Of a DNA stretch of 64,000 bases, positions 27,687 through 35,835 are shown piece after piece (within the stretch, counting starts at the first letter, position 1; each line of letters opens with the position of its first letter). Below the pieces are notes generated by a model. It had not been told where the DNA came from and made no database searches. It saw nothing but the letters and a program-made list of their open reading frames with translations. The position numbers and the translations under genes are program-made. The stretch lies in contig CP054838.1 of the NCBI GenBank assembly GCA_028768545.1, positions 4,337,001-4,401,000 of the forward strand. The letters are read 5' to 3'. The DNA comes from Desulfobacter sp. (lineage in GTDB: Bacteria > Desulfobacterota > Desulfobacteria > Desulfobacterales > Desulfobacteraceae).

Positions 27687-27711
27687 GGTTTAATCCTGTA
27701 ATCATTAATAT

Positions 27712-28338
27712 TTAGGAATGCCGGATAATCTCGCCTTCAATCAGGTAAATCACTTCTTCGGCAATATTCTTGGTATGGTCTCCCACCCGTTCAATATGCC
27801 TGGAAATCAAATACATATTGATGATCTCTTCAACCATTTCAGGATGGGTTTGAATATCATCCTTCATTATCCTGTAGGCATCGTTTCTCATGGCATTGAC
27901 TTGCTCATCCATTTCTCTGACCCGATAGGCCAGATCCACATCCTGGCTGACCAGGGCATCCAGGCTCAGTTTAAGCATTTTAGCCGCCTGTTCAGCCATG
28001 GCGGTATAATCATACTTAAATCTGTTGGAATTTTCAGCAGAAATTGTATACCGCTGGGCAATCCTCTCCAGGTCATTGTTAATCTTTATCACGGCAACGA
28101 TCAACCGCAAATCCGCTGCCACAGGCTGGTACAAGGCAAGGATTTTCAGACACTCCTCTTCAACTTCGACCTCTTGCTCATCAACTTTAAAATCTGTATC
28201 AATAATGTGCTGGGCCTGGATAATATCCTGGGTTTGAACGGCATAAATGGCTTTTTTAAACCGCTCTTCCACCATGGCCCCTAAAGAGAGGATCTCTTTT
28301 TTAATCTTGTGCATGGCCCGGGTTAAATGGGTGGTCAT
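27712..28338 (-). CDS. phoU: Phosphate signalling complex protein PhoU
   Basis: 208 residues from ATG preceded by CAGGAGACG. Two earlier Met codons lack such a site. Two three-helix PhoU bundles carry the E/D-rich metal-binding motifs DTDFKVDEQEVEVEEECLKIL and the later RHIERVGDHTKNIAEEVIYL. It links the Pst transporter to PhoR and keeps the kinase off when phosphate is plentiful. Here it is the first gene of phoU-phoB-phoR. No pst genes are in the window. Confidence 0.93.
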   Translation of the reverse strand: MTTHLTRAMHKIKKEILSLGAMVEERFKKAIYAVQTQDIIQAQHIIDTDFKVDEQEVEVEEECLKILALYQPVAADLRLIVAVIKINNDLERIAQRYTISAENSNRFKYDYTAMAEQAAKMLKLSLDALVSQDVDLAYRVREMDEQVNAMRNDAYRIMKDDIQTHPEMVEEIINMYLISRHIERVGDHTKNIAEEVIYLIEGEIIRHS

Positions 28339-28386
28339 CAACGTCTCCTGAATATGCATTTTCCTTCTTTGTATCAATGAAGACCT

Positions 28387-28427
28387 TTTATACCTGCTCT
28401 GTTAGATTTGTGTTAGCCCTTTGTTAA
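28387..28427 (-). promoter_or_regulatory. Three-repeat Pho box and -10 element upstream of phoU
   Basis: On the minus strand the sequence reads TTAACA-CTAACA-CTAACA with repeats starting every 11 bp (plus-strand TGTTAA 28422-28427, TGTTAG 28411-28416, TGTTAG 28400-28405), the spacing PhoB/PhoP needs. TATAAA (plus TTTATA 28387-28392) follows 7 bp after the last repeat, where a -10 box belongs. The repeats take the place of a -35 box. Confidence 0.7.
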
Positions 28428-28520
28428 GGCCCCATTAAATCCTTGTCTCTCTGTTGCGCAAGAATTTGGTTTTTTTATGAAAACACATCAGAACCAGGCT
28501 GAACACCCCATGGGAAATTG

Positions 28521-28988
28521 TTAGTTTGGTTTAAAGACAAAAAAATCAGGCCCAATCTTTTTTTCCAGGTACAAGATATTGCCTTGAAGGTTATACTCGC
28601 ACCGATCAAAATAGGTGGTCATAATCGGCATGCCCCTGCCGTGATCCGCCTTTTCATCCAAAAGCGCCTTTTTTGTGCTCTGCCAGTTAAACCCCTTTCC
28701 CTGGTCTTCGATGCGCAAACCAATGATATCTTTTCTGCCGATATCCAGAATAAAGGCCACCCGTTTATGGGGATCGGATTTATTTCCATGGCGGACCGCA
28801 TTGGTCAACCCTTCGCGCATCACCAGGTTGACGGCAAAAAGATGGGGGGAAAATCGGGGGCCTTTGGATTCCAGAAACAAGGTGACAGCGGCGCAGGCAT
28901 CATCAATATGAGACATGGTGGAAGAAAACAGGATCTGCAGTAAGGTATCAGATTGTGTTAAATCATAGATGTCGCTGCTCCCGGGCAT
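28521..28988 (-). CDS. RsbW-like anti-sigma / serine kinase-type ATPase
   Basis: 155 residues using the ATG at MPGSSD, preceded by GAGGTG at the end of the upstream gene. A longer version would overlap that gene. It is a single HATPase_c domain: N box VMREGLTNAVRHGNKSD, G1 RIEDQGKGFNW, G2 DHGRGMPIM. This matches RsbW/SpoIIAB-type kinases, which phosphorylate anti-sigma antagonists. It follows a receiver-PP2C phosphatase by 4 bp, so it may be the kinase opposing that phosphatase. No STAS antagonist is encoded next to it. Confidence 0.85.
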   Translation of the reverse strand: MPGSSDIYDLTQSDTLLQILFSSTMSHIDDACAAVTLFLESKGPRFSPHLFAVNLVMREGLTNAVRHGNKSDPHKRVAFILDIGRKDIIGLRIEDQGKGFNWQSTKKALLDEKADHGRGMPIMTTYFDRCEYNLQGNILYLEKKIGPDFFVFKPN

Positions 28989-28992
28989 GGGG

Positions 28993-30120
28993 CTACACCT
29001 CAACGCAAAGGAGGACCACATCATCCTCAGGCGGGGTGTTATCGCCGAACAACTGCCGGATCAGCACTTCCGGGGCCTTGCCATAGGGAACCTTTTTCAA
29101 ACCGGCATAGGCGGGCAGAAGACTGTCGGCTCCGGTGGCCCAGGTAATCTTATTCTCAGCCGATTCCACCAGGCCGTCTGAATAGATAAAAAAACGGTCC
29201 CCCCGGGCAACGGAAAGCCTTTTCTGTCCAAAATTGGCATCGGAAAACATCCCCAGGATATCCCCTTCCGTCTTGACAAGATAGGGATCTTTGCCCTGGG
29301 GCATACACACCACCGGGGGATGCCCTGCATTGACGATGGTCAGCTTCATGGTGCTGCGGTTCAAATGCATATAACAGGCCGTCAGATATTTTCCCGGCGG
29401 CAGGATCTCCACTAAAACATCATTGATCATCTTCATGCTTTCTACCGGTGAGTAAACCGGGGTGCAGTTCTGGGCCAAAAGCGCCTTGACCGAGGCGGTC
29501 ATATAACTGGTTTCAATATCATGGCCTGAGGAATCAGCCACAAAATACCCTGTGATATTTCCGGATATGTTCAAAATATCGTAAAAATCGCCGCCGGCCT
29601 CCTCAAGAGCCTTGTAAAAAACGCCGAAATTGGCATGGGGAAACTCTTGGGGCTGGGGCAGCATTGCGGCCTGGGCCTGGGTAACCTGGCGCAGTTTGCC
29701 TGCCTGTTCCTGAATCAAAGAATTGGTGGCAATGGAAAGCTTGAGGTGAATCCTTACCCGGGCCAGCACCTCCTGGGGGTGAAAGGGCTTGATAATATAA
29801 TCCACGGCCCCCAGCTCAAACCCCCGAAGCTTTGCATCCACCTCTGACACACCGGTGAGAAAAAGCACGGGAATGGTGGAGGTAGCGGCATTGTCCTTTA
29901 ATTTTTCAATGACCTCAAACCCGCTTTCTCCGGGCATCTCAATGTCCAGTAAAATCAGGTTTGGCTGTTGTTCAAGGGCGATCTTTCTGACATCAGGACC
30001 ATTATCCGCCGAATATACCCCATACCCTTCTTTGGTCAGGGTTTTTTCAATGAGCTTAAGATTTACCAGGTTGTCGTCAACCACCAGCACAGTATAGGGC
30101 TGAACATTTTTCAAACCCAT
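28993..30120 (-). CDS. Response regulator with SpoIIE/RsbU-type PP2C phosphatase domain
   Basis: 375 residues. Receiver domain at 9-130 (VVDDN, Asp in ILLDIEMPGESG, KPFHPQEVL), a short coiled linker (about 131-165), then a PP2C/SpoIIE phosphatase domain from about 170 (ALEEAGGDFYDI metal-binding Gly-Asp, VADSSGHD, INAGHPP-like VNAGHPP, SDGLVE). It should dephosphorylate a protein partner when its receiver is phosphorylated. Flanked by an Hpt protein and an RsbW-like kinase, it completes a partner-switch module. Confidence 0.92.
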   Translation of the reverse strand: MGLKNVQPYTVLVVDDNLVNLKLIEKTLTKEGYGVYSADNGPDVRKIALEQQPNLILLDIEMPGESGFEVIEKLKDNAATSTIPVLFLTGVSEVDAKLRGFELGAVDYIIKPFHPQEVLARVRIHLKLSIATNSLIQEQAGKLRQVTQAQAAMLPQPQEFPHANFGVFYKALEEAGGDFYDILNISGNITGYFVADSSGHDIETSYMTASVKALLAQNCTPVYSPVESMKMINDVLVEILPPGKYLTACYMHLNRSTMKLTIVNAGHPPVVCMPQGKDPYLVKTEGDILGMFSDANFGQKRLSVARGDRFFIYSDGLVESAENKITWATGADSLLPAYAGLKKVPYGKAPEVLIRQLFGDNTPPEDDVVLLCVEV

Positions 30121-30123
30121 TTT

Positions 30124-30444
30124 TTAATTCCCCGGCAACTGGTTTTCAATACCGGTCAGGCAACGTTCAAGTTCGGATAAGTAAGCGGCAAACCCCTCAA
30201 GGCTGCCTTGCTTTCCCTGAAGCTCCATTTTCTGGGCAAGACCGGCCATCTCATCAAACCCCATATTGCCGGCAGCCCCTTTGATTGAATGGGCGGCAGC
30301 GGACGCATCCAAAGGATTTTGATCATCCATTCCCTTTTGGATCTTGTCCATATCAGACCGTGAGGTGGTGATGAACAGGTCAACCAATTCCAAAAAATCT
30401 TCCGCGTCAATTTCCAGCCGGGCTGCCAAACTTTCAAAATCCAT
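30124..30444 (-). CDS. Hpt domain phosphotransfer protein
   Basis: 106 residues from MDFESLA with AAGGAG 6 nt upstream. It is a single Hpt four-helix bundle with the phosphorylatable His in AAHSIKGAAGNMG. Hpt proteins relay phosphate between hybrid kinases and response regulators. It is followed by the receiver-PP2C gene with a 3-bp gap, so that receiver is the probable target. The hybrid kinase that feeds it is not in the window. An IS4-family element sits 65 bp upstream and may have separated the unit from its promoter. Confidence 0.85.
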   Translation of the reverse strand: MDFESLAARLEIDAEDFLELVDLFITTSRSDMDKIQKGMDDQNPLDASAAAHSIKGAAGNMGFDEMAGLAQKMELQGKQGSLEGFAAYLSELERCLTGIENQLPGN

Positions 30445-30522
30445 GGAAACTCCTTGTATGACATATGATTTAGGGAAGAGTTTATTCACTTAAAAAGTAT
30501 AAGGAAAATCAGTGATGTCCGG

Positions 30523-31692
30523 TTAGGTTTTTGCTTGCTCAATAATTTTTTGATCTTTGACAATATTGTCCCTGTTTGAACTATGAGAGCCCTGCTCCTC
30601 GCAGCCAAACAGGTCATTTAGAATGGCGGTTCGCAGCTGCCGAACTCTTTTGATCGTGACCTTTTCATTAAACTGTTTTTGGCAATGGATTGCCAGTAAC
30701 AGGTAAGTGATAAGGCCGCCAAGAATCTGAACCATAAGGCCGTATTCACTGCGGGCAATGAGATGATATACCTTCAGATGTTCTTTCCACCATTTGAAAA
30801 AATCCTCAATGGTCCACCGGAGTTTATAAATTGTTGCTATTTGTTCCGCTGTTAAATCATGCCTGTCAGTTGCCACATAGTATTTGACGCCAGCAATTTT
30901 ATAGCCAACAACCCGAACAGGCCTTTTCGTCTGGTTTTGATTCGGAGTACCAAGTTTAACCAGTGCATCATAAAAAATGTAGCTGTCGGAAGGGGTCTCG
31001 TGGTTATCAATAATTGTTCTTGTTGTCCTGGTTTTTATACGGCAGACAAAATGTTTGCCTTGCTCCTGAAGCAGGTCAAATTCTTTATGGGATTGATATC
31101 CACGATCCATAACACCTGTTTGCCCCTTGGAAAGTATTTTGGGAACAAAAGTGCGTTCAGCGCCGTTGCCTTCAGTCAAAAAGATTTTGTTTGGGATTCC
31201 GTGATTAATGTCAAATCCGCAATGTACTTTGGCTTTTTTACTTCCTTTTCTGTAGTTCGCCCAGTGCATTGAAAGGACTGCATTTATGAGACTACCGTCA
31301 ATGGAAACCAACTCTCCTAACTCGGCGTGTTCACCCGGATGACACTCAAGAGCCTGTTTATAAAGATCCTCAAAGATAAATTGCAGTTGTTCGAGTCCCC
31401 TGTGATTGATGGCTTCACAGAAACTACTACGGCTGATACCACCGTCTGGCGCAATATTTTCTTTAGCAAAAACATTCTCCTTGAGATCCTGAATTAAATG
31501 TCGGGCAGACTTGTGCTCCTGAAGATGGAAATAAACCAAAGCATTTATCTGGTCTTCGAATGTCATTTTTAAAGGGCGGTCTCCTCGAGATTGTAATTCC
31601 GGTGCTTTTGAAAGTGACTTTATCAGAGGGCACCTGAAATTGTCAAAGTTCAGGGACCGTAGTTGTTTTTTAGGGACTGAGATGTGCGTCAT
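30523..31692 (-). CDS. IS4-family transposase
   Basis: 389 residues. DDE residues lie in VSIDGSLI (first Asp), GVMDRGYQS (second Asp) and the C-terminal Y-x2-R-x3-E-x6-K motif YKLRWTIEDFFKWWK, the IS4 signature. This copy keeps an N-terminal 42-residue segment (MTHISVPKKQLRSLNFDNF ...) that is out of frame in the other two copies, so it is the best candidate for an active enzyme. The start codon abuts a 12-bp hairpin that buries the ribosome site. Confidence 0.93.
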   Translation of the reverse strand: MTHISVPKKQLRSLNFDNFRCPLIKSLSKAPELQSRGDRPLKMTFEDQINALVYFHLQEHKSARHLIQDLKENVFAKENIAPDGGISRSSFCEAINHRGLEQLQFIFEDLYKQALECHPGEHAELGELVSIDGSLINAVLSMHWANYRKGSKKAKVHCGFDINHGIPNKIFLTEGNGAERTFVPKILSKGQTGVMDRGYQSHKEFDLLQEQGKHFVCRIKTRTTRTIIDNHETPSDSYIFYDALVKLGTPNQNQTKRPVRVVGYKIAGVKYYVATDRHDLTAEQIATIYKLRWTIEDFFKWWKEHLKVYHLIARSEYGLMVQILGGLITYLLLAIHCQKQFNEKVTIKRVRQLRTAILNDLFGCEEQGSHSSNRDNIVKDQKIIEQAKT

Positions 31693-31728
31693 TTGAGCTC
31701 CTTAAGTTAAATTTTCAAGGAGCTCAAA
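31692..31728 (-). promoter_or_regulatory. Ribosome-site-sequestering hairpin of the IS4 transposase
   Basis: TTTGAGCTCCTT and AAGGAGCTCAAA make perfect 12-bp arms with a 13-nt loop directly before the transposase ATG, and one arm contains the AAGGAG ribosome site. A read-through transcript would fold it shut, a known way of limiting transposase synthesis. In the 44-kb copy the distal arm is deleted. In the 36.6-kb copy it is partly changed. Confidence 0.55.
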
Positions 31729-32031
31729 AATTTTTACGCACATTTGTCAACACAAAACCGACTGTTTTTTCAATGATTTTAGATGCTTTTTATATGCAAC
31801 AACCTAACCGGACACTACTGAAGGAAAATAACTAAAATTGTAAACCTGCAAATCATTTTTGACCGCTGTCCTGGATATTTTCACCCCTATAGACCCTGCA
31901 AAAATCAATGAATAAAATCCAGCTAAACGTTGACAACCTGTTGGATCTGTCCCATATTTTGCCCTACACGAATTTAAGCGCCAACATCTGTACGACAAAA
32001 AGGAAAGCTGATTATTGATAAAGGAGAGGCC

Positions 32032-32214
32032 ATGGGAGCATGTCACAGACATCGTTCACGTCAAACCCCTTACAAATGCGCAAAAGAAAATGTATTTTTC
32101 TGCAAGGAATGCCTGGAGTGCAAAGATCCAAAACACTATTGCAAATACCGACCCGACTGTGCCGTGTATATGATCACCCGAAGAGGACTTGATCCGAATG
32201 AAGCCAACGCATAA
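32032..32214 (+). CDS. Small cysteine-rich protein
   Basis: 60 residues after AAAGGAGAGG. Seven cysteines occur, six of them in KCAKENVFFCKECLECK and HYCKYRPDC, suggesting one or two bound metal ions. No function is known to me. It ends 19 bp before the next small gene, likely as an operon with it and possibly linked to the tup genes downstream. Confidence rests on the strong ribosome site and non-random Cys spacing. Confidence 0.65.
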   Translation: MGACHRHRSRQTPYKCAKENVFFCKECLECKDPKHYCKYRPDCAVYMITRRGLDPNEANA

Positions 32215-32233
32215 ATTAAGTGATTAAAAAACA

Positions 32234-32482
32234 ATGAAAAAAGACACCCACCAGTTTATCCAGGAGTACAAAGGAATTGCCGCCTTTGGCATGAGCCGGA
32301 AGACCGATGAAGAGACCCTTATATTCTACTTGCAAAAGTTCAGTGAAGATTCATTTATGAACGCCTTGATTCCCCGATTAAGTGATGAGGAACTTGAAGA
32401 GATCTATCTCAAGGTTAACCATTACCTGCAAAAACATATTTCCGAAGAAGAATACCATGGACTGTTTTTAAAGGACCGGTAG
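32234..32482 (+). CDS. Hypothetical cytoplasmic protein
   Basis: 82 residues, soluble and acidic, predicted mostly helical (HQFIQEYKGIAAFGMSRKTDEETLIFYLQKF ... LSDEELEEIYLKVNHYLQKH). No membrane segment, no metal motif. I do not recognise a characterised family. It directly follows the Cys-rich small gene. Confidence 0.6.
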   Translation: MKKDTHQFIQEYKGIAAFGMSRKTDEETLIFYLQKFSEDSFMNALIPRLSDEELEEIYLKVNHYLQKHISEEEYHGLFLKDR

Positions 32483-32542
32483 GCATTTTTTGTCAGTTAG
32501 GGTTATTTACACTCTTCCTGTTTCAAATCAAGCCATATTGGC

Positions 32543-32571
32543 TTGACAGAATTAACATATTACCATAGTTT
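32543..32571 (+). promoter_or_regulatory. Possible promoter of tupABC
   Basis: TTGACA followed by 17 bp and TAGTTT, about 47 bp before tupA. The -35 is perfect and the -10 poor, so an activator or another start could be involved. I see no clear ModE- or TunR-type dyad. Confidence 0.35.
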
Positions 32572-32617
32572 TTAACCGTACCACCCCCTCTCAAAAATTA
32601 AAATCAAAGGAGAAAAA

Positions 32618-33451
32618 ATGGACGCGAAAAAATGGATGTCAGGGCTCATGGCTGCCCTGTTTGTATTGGCGATTGCCTTTACGGCCCAGGCAGGCCCGAA
32701 AAAAGAACTTATGATGGCCACCACCACCAGTACAGACAACACAGGCCTTCTGGATTATCTGATTCCCCATTTTGAAAAAGAGACCGGGATTACGCTCAAG
32801 TGGACCTCCACAGGCACGGGCAAAGCCCTGAAGCTGGGACAGAACTGTGACGTTGACGTTCTTCTGGTCCATGCCCCCCCGGCGGAAAAAGCCTATATTG
32901 AAAAGGGATTTGGCAAGGACAGACGAGAGGTCATGTACAATGATTTTGTCATTATCGGTCCCCAAACAGACCCTGCAGGCATCAAGGGCTTATCCATCTC
33001 AGACGCCCTGGGCGCTGTAAAGGCCAAAACCGCTCCTTTCATGAGCCGGGGGGATGACTCCGGTACCAATAAAAAAGAAAAACTGCTCTGGAAAAACGCA
33101 GGCATTGACCTGCCGGACAAGGAAAAATGGTATGTCCAGACCGGACAGGGCATGCTTGCCACCATCAATGTGGCCCAGGAACAAAAGGGTTACACCATGA
33201 CGGACCGGGGCACCTATATCAAATACCAGGACCAGCAGGGCGGCAAAGCCCCCCTGACCATATTGGTGGAAGGAGACAATATCCTGCTCAACCAATATTC
33301 TGTTTTGACCCTGGACCCCAAAAACTGTGCCGCAGCAAAGTATAACCTGGCCATGGCATTTTCCGATTGGATGGCCTCTGATTCTGCCCAGAAAAAAATC
33401 GGGGAATTCAGACTTCTGGGGCAAAAATTATTTATCCCCAATGCCAAATAG
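32618..33451 (+). CDS. tupA: Tungstate ABC transporter substrate-binding protein
   Basis: 277 residues. A cleavable signal peptide (KKWMSGLMAALFVLAIAFTAQA, about 4-25) directs it to the periplasm. The mature protein begins with MATTTSTDNTGLLDYL, the TTTS motif that binds the oxyanion in TupA proteins, and later carries the conserved MSRGDDSGTNKKE segment. TupA binds tungstate tightly. It is followed by the permease and ATPase genes. Tungsten would serve aldehyde oxidoreductases or formate dehydrogenases. Confidence 0.93.
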   Translation: MDAKKWMSGLMAALFVLAIAFTAQAGPKKELMMATTTSTDNTGLLDYLIPHFEKETGITLKWTSTGTGKALKLGQNCDVDVLLVHAPPAEKAYIEKGFGKDRREVMYNDFVIIGPQTDPAGIKGLSISDALGAVKAKTAPFMSRGDDSGTNKKEKLLWKNAGIDLPDKEKWYVQTGQGMLATINVAQEQKGYTMTDRGTYIKYQDQQGGKAPLTILVEGDNILLNQYSVLTLDPKNCAAAKYNLAMAFSDWMASDSAQKKIGEFRLLGQKLFIPNAK

Positions 33452-33466
33452 CCCCACCCTTGAATA

Positions 33467-34153
33467 ATGGAATACCTTGCCCAAGGCTTTATCAAAGCGC
33501 TGGAACTGCTGATCAGGGGGGATGTTTCCACCTGGTCGGCCGTTTTGGCAACCCTAAAGGCCTCCAGCTGGTCCATGGGGATGAGTCTTTTGGCAGGCCT
33601 GCCCTGCGGATTTATTCTCGGATATTTTGAATTTCCATTCAAACGCCATGTCAGGACTTTGGTGGACACCCTCCTGGCCCTGCCCACAGTCTGCGTCGGT
33701 CTTCTGGTATACGCCTTTATCTCCTCCCAGGGCCCCTTGGGAGAATGGAAACTTTTATTTTCCCTGCCCGGGATTGCCATGGGCCAAGCCATTCTGGCCT
33801 TTCCCATTGTCACGGCCATCACCGCCTCCATTGTTGAAAATATTGACCCGGACCTGAAACTGACCCTAGTATCCCTGGGAGCCGGGAAAAAAGATATTAT
33901 GTTCACCTGTCTGTGGGAGGTTCGGTTCGGCATTATTGCCGCCGCCGTAACCGCCTATGGCCGGGTACTCACTGAGGTGGGAATCTCCATGATCGTGGGG
34001 GGAAACATCAAATACCATACCCGGACCATTACCACGGCCATTGCCCTGGAAACCAACAAGGGAATGTTTGCCGACGGTATTGCCCTTGGAATCGTACTCA
34101 TGGCCATTGCCTTTGGCGTCAACATCAGCCTCTCCTTTTTACGGAAAAAATAA
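33467..34153 (+). CDS. tupB: Tungstate ABC transporter permease
   Basis: 228 residues with about five membrane helices and the ABC permease EAA-type loop around VSLGAGKKDIMFTCLWEVRFGIIAAAVTAYGRVLTEVGISMIVGGNI, typical of TupB/ModB. It forms the inner-membrane channel with TupC. The gene starts 15 bp after tupA. Confidence 0.93.
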   Translation: MEYLAQGFIKALELLIRGDVSTWSAVLATLKASSWSMGMSLLAGLPCGFILGYFEFPFKRHVRTLVDTLLALPTVCVGLLVYAFISSQGPLGEWKLLFSLPGIAMGQAILAFPIVTAITASIVENIDPDLKLTLVSLGAGKKDIMFTCLWEVRFGIIAAAVTAYGRVLTEVGISMIVGGNIKYHTRTITTAIALETNKGMFADGIALGIVLMAIAFGVNISLSFLRKK

Positions 34154-34155
34154 GC

Positions 34156-35196
34156 ATGGGTGATATACTCTATGAATTAAATCAGGTCCGCCATTATTAC
34201 GGGAACAAGCAGGTATTAGACATAGAGGCGCTAAAAATCCCCAAAGGCAGCATTCTGGGCCTTTCAGGGCCCAACGGCAGCGGAAAAAGCACCCTGCTCA
34301 AAATCTTGGCCTTTGCCATGGCCCCCAGCCAGGGACAGGTTAAATTTAACAACCGCAAAGAACGTCCCATGTCGCCGGGAATCCGCTCCAAAGTCACCCT
34401 GCTGACCCAGAAGCCCTACCTTCTCAAGCGGACCGTGTTCGACAACGTCATTTACGGCCTTAAAATCCGAAAAGACAAGGATAATCTTCACCAGCGGGCC
34501 GCCCATGCCCTGGAACGGGTAGGCCTGAATTATGATGATTTTCACCATCGGTTCTGGGATGAACTTTCAGGCGGAGAAGCCCAGCGGGTCGCCATGGCCG
34601 CCCGGTTAATCCTGCACCCCATGGCCCTTTTATTGGATGAACCCGTCGCCAGCGTGGATACCAAAAGCGCAACCCTTATCCGCAAGGCGGCCATGTCGGC
34701 AAAAAAAAGCTGGGGCTGCACCCTGGTCATTGTCAGCCACGACCTTTCCTGGCTTCACCAATGCAGCGACACAAAGATTTCCATGGCAGAGGGACGGATA
34801 TTTTCAACCGGAGAAGAAAGCATGATTCCCCGGCCATACACCCTTCTTCAGGACAGCGGGTCAGCCCATCCCAAGGACAGGGTTCTGGTCAAGGATCTGG
34901 GAAAAAATGCATTTATCCGGCTATCCCCGAAAACCGGGAAAACCGCCGTGATCCCCAAGGAAAAAATCAAACTCTGTTTGTCAAAAGAAAATAACAACGG
35001 GTATGATAATCAGATCAGGGCCAGCATCACCCAGATGCTGCTGGAACAAAAAAACAACAATATCCTGACCACCATTCAGGTAGACAGCTTTTCTTTAACC
35101 CTGAGCCTGTCCCATGACCAGGTAAAAGCGCAAAGCCTGTTTCCGGGCAAACAGATCATCCTCATGTTCCGGGCACGGGACATTGCCTGGCGCTGA
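34156..35196 (+). CDS. tupC: Tungstate ABC transporter ATP-binding protein
   Basis: 346 residues. Walker A GPNGSGKST (near 36), Q loop, signature LSGGEAQRVAMAARL, Walker B ALLLDEP and H loop VIVSHD are intact in the first 230 residues. The remaining 115 residues form an extra domain (NAFIRLSPKTGKTAVIPKEKI ... TLSLSHDQV) that resembles a TOBE/Mop-like oxyanion-sensing fold, suggesting feedback control by tungstate. The gene begins 2 bp after tupB. The following 180 bp contains no gene I can identify. Confidence 0.9.
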   Translation: MGDILYELNQVRHYYGNKQVLDIEALKIPKGSILGLSGPNGSGKSTLLKILAFAMAPSQGQVKFNNRKERPMSPGIRSKVTLLTQKPYLLKRTVFDNVIYGLKIRKDKDNLHQRAAHALERVGLNYDDFHHRFWDELSGGEAQRVAMAARLILHPMALLLDEPVASVDTKSATLIRKAAMSAKKSWGCTLVIVSHDLSWLHQCSDTKISMAEGRIFSTGEESMIPRPYTLLQDSGSAHPKDRVLVKDLGKNAFIRLSPKTGKTAVIPKEKIKLCLSKENNNGYDNQIRASITQMLLEQKNNNILTTIQVDSFSLTLSLSHDQVKAQSLFPGKQIILMFRARDIAWR

Positions 35197-35376
35197 CCCA
35201 GGCTTTTTTTACCCCAGGGCTGCCTCCCCCAGAGTCTGGCAGAACCTAAAAAAGCCCCATCTTCTTTGGTCCCAAAGCGTTGCGGTAAACGATTCCGCTC
35301 CAGGGTGTCAATGTATAAAATGGGCTCATTAACAATTAAGTCACCGGGAGAATCACAAGGGGCTGGGGATGTTTTT

Positions 35377-35835
35377 CTAATTTACTTTTCGAAACGTCAT
35401 GATATCTGTAAAAAGGTTTTCTAAATCTTTTGATTTTATAAAGTTTATTATATTTTCAGATGAATCCGTAATCATGGGCTCCACTCTTATGGTCTCAGAT
35501 TTTGAGTTTGATTCTTCCGGCACATCCTTAACTGAAACAACACCAACGAGTTCACCATCTTTAATTGATTTATTAACTAAATCTGAATCCATAAAGCTAA
35601 CGGATAAAACCTTATTTTCATTGGTCAGCAAATATTTGAAAAACAAATAATCTTTGTTTTTCTTAGAAATATTTCTGGATTCATCTAAAAACTGAAAATT
35701 CCCAAAATACTGTTTATCAATTACGGTAGGATACATTGTAAAAAAGCCAAAATCTAAGGAAAGATTATAGCAATGCCGATAATTATTTATACATCCTGAT
35801 AATTTCATCAATCGTTTCGTTTTCATTGTATTCAC
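35377..35835 (-). CDS. Hypothetical protein, 5' end likely replaced by IS630 sequence
   Basis: 152 residues, AT-richer than its neighbours. Its first roughly 20 codons overlap the 3' end of the IS630-type transposase gene in another frame, so the original N-terminus has probably been lost and the visible start supplied by the IS. The rest (DFGFFTMYPTVIDKQYFGNFQFLDESRNI ... ETIRVEPMITDSS) shows no known motif. It may be a truncated, inactive gene. Confidence 0.4.
   Translation of the reverse strand: MNTMKTKRLMKLSGCINNYRHCYNLSLDFGFFTMYPTVIDKQYFGNFQFLDESRNISKKNKDYLFFKYLLTNENKVLSVSFMDSDLVNKSIKDGELVGVVSVKDVPEESNSKSETIRVEPMITDSSENIINFIKSKDLENLFTDIMTFRKVN

Larger units (their letters stand above)
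30510..31820 (-). mobile_element. IS4-family insertion sequence, copy 1 (complete)
   Basis: 1311 bp bounded by imperfect inverted repeats (CAGTGATGTCCGGTTAGGTT on the left and CAGTAGTGTCCGGTTAGGTT as the complement of the right end). A perfect 9-bp target duplication AAGGAAAAT flanks it (30501-30509 and 31821-31829), so this insertion is recent and unrearranged. Two related copies occur at 36.6 and 44.0 kb. Confidence 0.93.
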
